Below are positions 61,902 through 64,000 of a DNA stretch of 64,000 nt, one piece after another. The notes under the pieces are model-generated. The model was not told where the DNA came from. It did not search any database and saw only the letters and a list, made by a program, of their open reading frames with translations. The stretch comes from Shewanella sp. SNU WT4 (GTDB taxonomy: Bacteria > Pseudomonadota > Gammaproteobacteria > Enterobacterales > Shewanellaceae). Every line of letters starts with the position of its first letter. The first letter of the stretch is position 1. Both the position numbers and the translations under genes were made by a program. Location: assembly GCF_006494715.1 (NCBI RefSeq), contig NZ_CP041151.1:1798001-1862000 (forward strand). The letters are read 5' to 3'.

Positions 61902-61915
61902 ATGATCTGGATCAA
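61902..61915. promoter_or_regulatory. FNR-like binding site upstream of nrdD
   Basis: ATGATCTGGATCAA matches the FNR consensus TTGAT-N4-ATCAA at nine of ten fixed positions. A -10-like CTTAAT at 61938-61943 would put initiation near 61950, so the site would centre near -41.5, the standard activating position. Confidence 0.65.
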
Positions 61916-61943
61916 TGTTTTTTCTGTCAGCTTGGCGCTTAAT

Positions 61944-61959
61944 ACGCTACATATTGTGT
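61944..61959. promoter_or_regulatory. NrdR box 1
   Basis: ACGCTACATATTGTGT matches the NrdR consensus (aCaCwAtATaTwGtGt) at 14 of 16 positions. It overlaps the predicted transcription start, fitting repression. Confidence 0.75.
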
Positions 61960-61974
61960 CTGTAGTTTTAAATG

Positions 61975-61990
61975 CCACTACATATAGTGC
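61975..61990. promoter_or_regulatory. NrdR box 2
   Basis: CCACTACATATAGTGC matches the NrdR consensus at 13 of 16 positions. Its start is 31 bases from that of box 1, about three helical turns, the usual spacing of paired NrdR boxes. Confidence 0.75.
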
Positions 61991-62024
61991 GTATTTTCAT
62001 CATAGCGTGGAGAGATAAATCATA

Positions 62025-64000
62025 ATGCCAGTAGTGATTAAGCGAGACGGTTGCCGTACTTTGTTTGACGAAGCCAGGATCAAGGATGCAGTAATGGCGG
62101 CAGCTTGCTCAGCTGGCATACAAGATGATGAATATGCGGTTGCGGTTGCTGCAGGCGTAAGTGGTGCTGTTGCCCATTTGGCTGAAGTAGAAATTGCTTG
62201 TCTTCAAGATGCGGTAGAAAATGCGCTGATGGAAGGCCCGTACAAGGAAGTGGCGCGCCATTATATTGAATATCGCCATGACCGTGATGTGCAGCGTGAA
62301 TCTACCAGTCGCCTGAATCTTGAGATTAAAGGCTTAGTTGAGCAAAGCAATCCAGCGCTATTAAATGAAAATGCCAATAAAGATGCCAAGGTTATTCCGA
62401 CTCAAAGAGACCTGTTAGCCGGTATCGTGGCTAAGCATTATGCCACTCGCTATTTATTACCAAAAGATGTAGTCGCCGCGCACGAAGCGGGTGAAATCCA
62501 CTTCCACGACTTAGATTACTCGCCATTCTTCCCAATGTTTAACTGTATGCTGATTGACTTGACCGGCATGTTAACTCAAGGGTTTAAGATGGGTAATGCT
62601 GAAATTGATACGCCTAAATCGATTTCAACCGCGACTGCCGTGACGGCGCAAATCATTGCGCAGGTGGCGAGCCATATTTACGGCGGCACCACGATTAACC
62701 GTATCGATGAAGTGTTAGCGCCATTTGTGACTAAGAGTTATCAAAAGCATTTAGCTATAGGCACAGAGTGGCAGATAGCCGATCCTGTCGCTTTTGCCCG
62801 CGCGCAAACTGAAAAAGAATGTTATGACGCTTTTCAATCGTTAGAGTATGAAGTCAATACCTTGCATACTGCTAATGGCCAAACGCCGTTTGTGACCTTT
62901 GGTTTTGGTTTAGGGACTAGCTGGGAATCACGCTTAATCCAGCAATCTATGATGAAAGTACGCATTGGTGGTTTAGGTAAAAACCGTAAAACAGCGGTAT
63001 TCCCTAAATTAGTCTTCGCCATTCGTGATGGTGTTAACCATAAAGCCAGTGATGTTAACTATGACATCAAGAAGTTAGCGTTAGAGTGCGCCACCATGCG
63101 CATGTACCCTGATATCTTAAACTACGAGCAAGTTGAGCGCGTCACCGGCTCATTTAAAACGCCTATGGGCTGTCGCAGCTTCCTTGGTACCTATGAAGAA
63201 AACGGTGAGCTCATTCACGAAGGCCGTAATAACCTCGGTGTTGTGAGCTTAAACTTACCGCGCATTGCCTTACAAGCTAAGGGCGATGAAGCTGAGTTTT
63301 ATAAAATTTTAGACGCGCGTTTGCTGGTGGCACGCCGCGCCTTAGATTCGCGCATTGAGCGCTTAAATGGCGTTAAAGCCCGTGTCGCTCCAATTCTTTA
63401 TATGGAAGGCGCGTGCGGCGTACGTTTAGGGCCTGATGATGATATCGCGCCAATTTTCAAAAATGGCCGCGCCTCTATTTCATTAGGTTTTATTGGCTTA
63501 CATGAAACCATTAATGCCTTGTATGTGGGGCAAGGTCATGTGTACGACAGTGAAGTGTTGCGTCAAAAAGCCATTGAAGTGGTGCAATACTTACGCAATG
63601 CTACCGATAGCTGGAAAGAAGAAACTGGCTATGGTTTTAGCTTATACAGTACTCCAAGTGAGAGCTTATGTAGCCGCTTTGCCAAAATCGACACCAAAGA
63701 GTTTGGCGTTGTGACCGGTGTGACAGATAAAGGCTATTACACCAACAGCTTCCATCTGGATGTGGAAAAAGCGGTGAACCCTTATGACAAATTAGAGTTC
63801 GAGCGCGCTTATCCAGAAATCGCCAGTGGTGGTTTTATTTGCTACGGCGAATACCCAAATATGCAGCACAACATTGAAGCGCTGGAAGATGTGTGGGATT
63901 ACAGTTATTCCCGCGTGCCATATTATGGCACTAACACGCCAATCGATGAATGTTATGACTGCGGTTTTACTGGCGAATTTAGCTGTACCAGCAAAGGCTT
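62025..64000 (+). CDS. nrdD: Anaerobic ribonucleoside-triphosphate reductase NrdD (5' part, runs off the window)
   Basis: The frame opens with ATG at 62025 and stays open to the right edge, giving 658 codons of a protein about 710 residues long in E. coli. It is the class III, oxygen-sensitive glycyl-radical enzyme that reduces ribonucleotides to deoxyribonucleotides in anaerobic growth. An N-terminal ATP-cone (VVIKRDGCRTLFDEARI, MEGPYKEVARHYIEYRHDRDV) is followed by the catalytic barrel, with long stretches such as HFHDLDYSPFFPMFNCMLID and GGTTINRIDEVLAPFV very like E. coli NrdD. The first Cys pair of the C-terminal zinc site is present (ECYDCGFTGEF). The glycyl-radical loop lies beyond the window. 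Confidence 0.97.
   Translation, partial: MPVVIKRDGCRTLFDEARIKDAVMAAACSAGIQDDEYAVAVAAGVSGAVAHLAEVEIACLQDAVENALMEGPYKEVARHYIEYRHDRDVQRESTSRLNLEIKGLVEQSNPALLNENANKDAKVIPTQRDLLAGIVAKHYATRYLLPKDVVAAHEAGEIHFHDLDYSPFFPMFNCMLIDLTGMLTQGFKMGNAEIDTPKSISTATAVTAQIIAQVASHIYGGTTINRIDEVLAPFVTKSYQKHLAIGTEWQIADPVAFARAQTEKECYDAFQSLEYEVNTLHTANGQTPFVTFGFGLGTSWESRLIQQSMMKVRIGGLGKNRKTAVFPKLVFAIRDGVNHKASDVNYDIKKLALECATMRMYPDILNYEQVERVTGSFKTPMGCRSFLGTYEENGELIHEGRNNLGVVSLNLPRIALQAKGDEAEFYKILDARLLVARRALDSRIERLNGVKARVAPILYMEGACGVRLGPDDDIAPIFKNGRASISLGFIGLHETINALYVGQGHVYDSEVLRQKAIEVVQYLRNATDSWKEETGYGFSLYSTPSESLCSRFAKIDTKEFGVVTGVTDKGYYTNSFHLDVEKAVNPYDKLEFERAYPEIASGGFICYGEYPNMQHNIEALEDVWDYSYSRVPYYGTNTPIDECYDCGFTGEFSCTSKG

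Larger units (their letters stand above)
61561..62024. other. nrdD upstream region
   Basis: The first 300 bases contain no recognisable gene or structure. The last 125 bases hold an FNR-like site and two NrdR-like boxes before the nrdD start. No small gene with a ribosome-binding site was seen. Confidence 0.6.

Overview
The window looks like a chromosomal segment of a Shewanella-type marine gammaproteobacterium. This is inferred from gene order (tig-clpP-clpX-lon-hupB-ppiD, then fabV-sapFDCBA-pspF | pspABC-ycjXF, then priC-dinG-polB-porin-TonB receptors-DUF3450-ttpC-exbB-exbD-tonB-TPR), moderate GC, and protein families typical of the group (FabV, a TonB2-type energiser, outer-membrane proteins ending in Phe). 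No database search was run. Most genes are core or conserved accessory genes. I see no prophage, insertion sequence, CRISPR array or tRNA gene.

Region 1 (1-7.3 kb) is the protein quality-control block: the tail of trigger factor, ClpP, ClpX, Lon, HU-beta and PpiD. lon has a heat-shock-like promoter. The clpP promoter appears to sit inside the tig terminator. Region 2 (7.3-19.7 kb) holds, on the minus strand, a single-domain Mop protein, enoyl-ACP reductase FabV, and the Sap peptide/polyamine ABC transporter ending at the phage-shock activator gene pspF. Divergent from pspF, behind a sigma-54 promoter, are pspABC and ycjXF. SapD has Arg in place of the Walker A Lys, and a 16-bp tandem repeat sits at the end of sapF.

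Region 3 (19.7-30.2 kb) has methionine gamma-lyase, a DASS transporter, a ComEA-like helix-hairpin-helix protein, 4.5S SRP RNA, a DUF2057 protein, PriC, a DinG-like helicase and DNA polymerase II, which carries an unusual Ser/Thr-rich insertion. Region 4 (30.3-43.6 kb) is an outer-membrane uptake module: a porin, two tandem TonB-dependent receptors, and a six-gene operon (DUF3450, TtpC-like, ExbB, ExbD, TonB, TPR) that should power them. A perfect 8-4-8 palindrome lies upstream of the operon.

Region 5 (43.6-64 kb) is mixed: a degenerate GGDEF protein, a DUF885 lipoprotein, PpiC, a GNAT acetyltransferase, a YbcJ-type S4 protein, an RraB-like protein, a NERD nuclease-like protein fused to two degenerate kinase-like modules, a TSUP permease, SbcD-SbcC, an M23 peptidase, a YgjP-like metalloprotein, a DUF3010 protein, a YHS lipoprotein, a DEAD-box helicase, an RssA-like patatin, and the first 658 codons of nrdD, which runs off the end. 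The nrdD upstream region has an FNR-like site followed by two NrdR-like boxes.

Many starts were moved inward from the longest reading frame to the ATG, GTG or TTG that has a ribosome-binding site or matches the known family N-terminus. The best candidate for something undescribed is the NERD/double-pseudokinase protein at 48186-50141. The SapD substitution, the PolB insertion and the receptor/TonB2 module come next.
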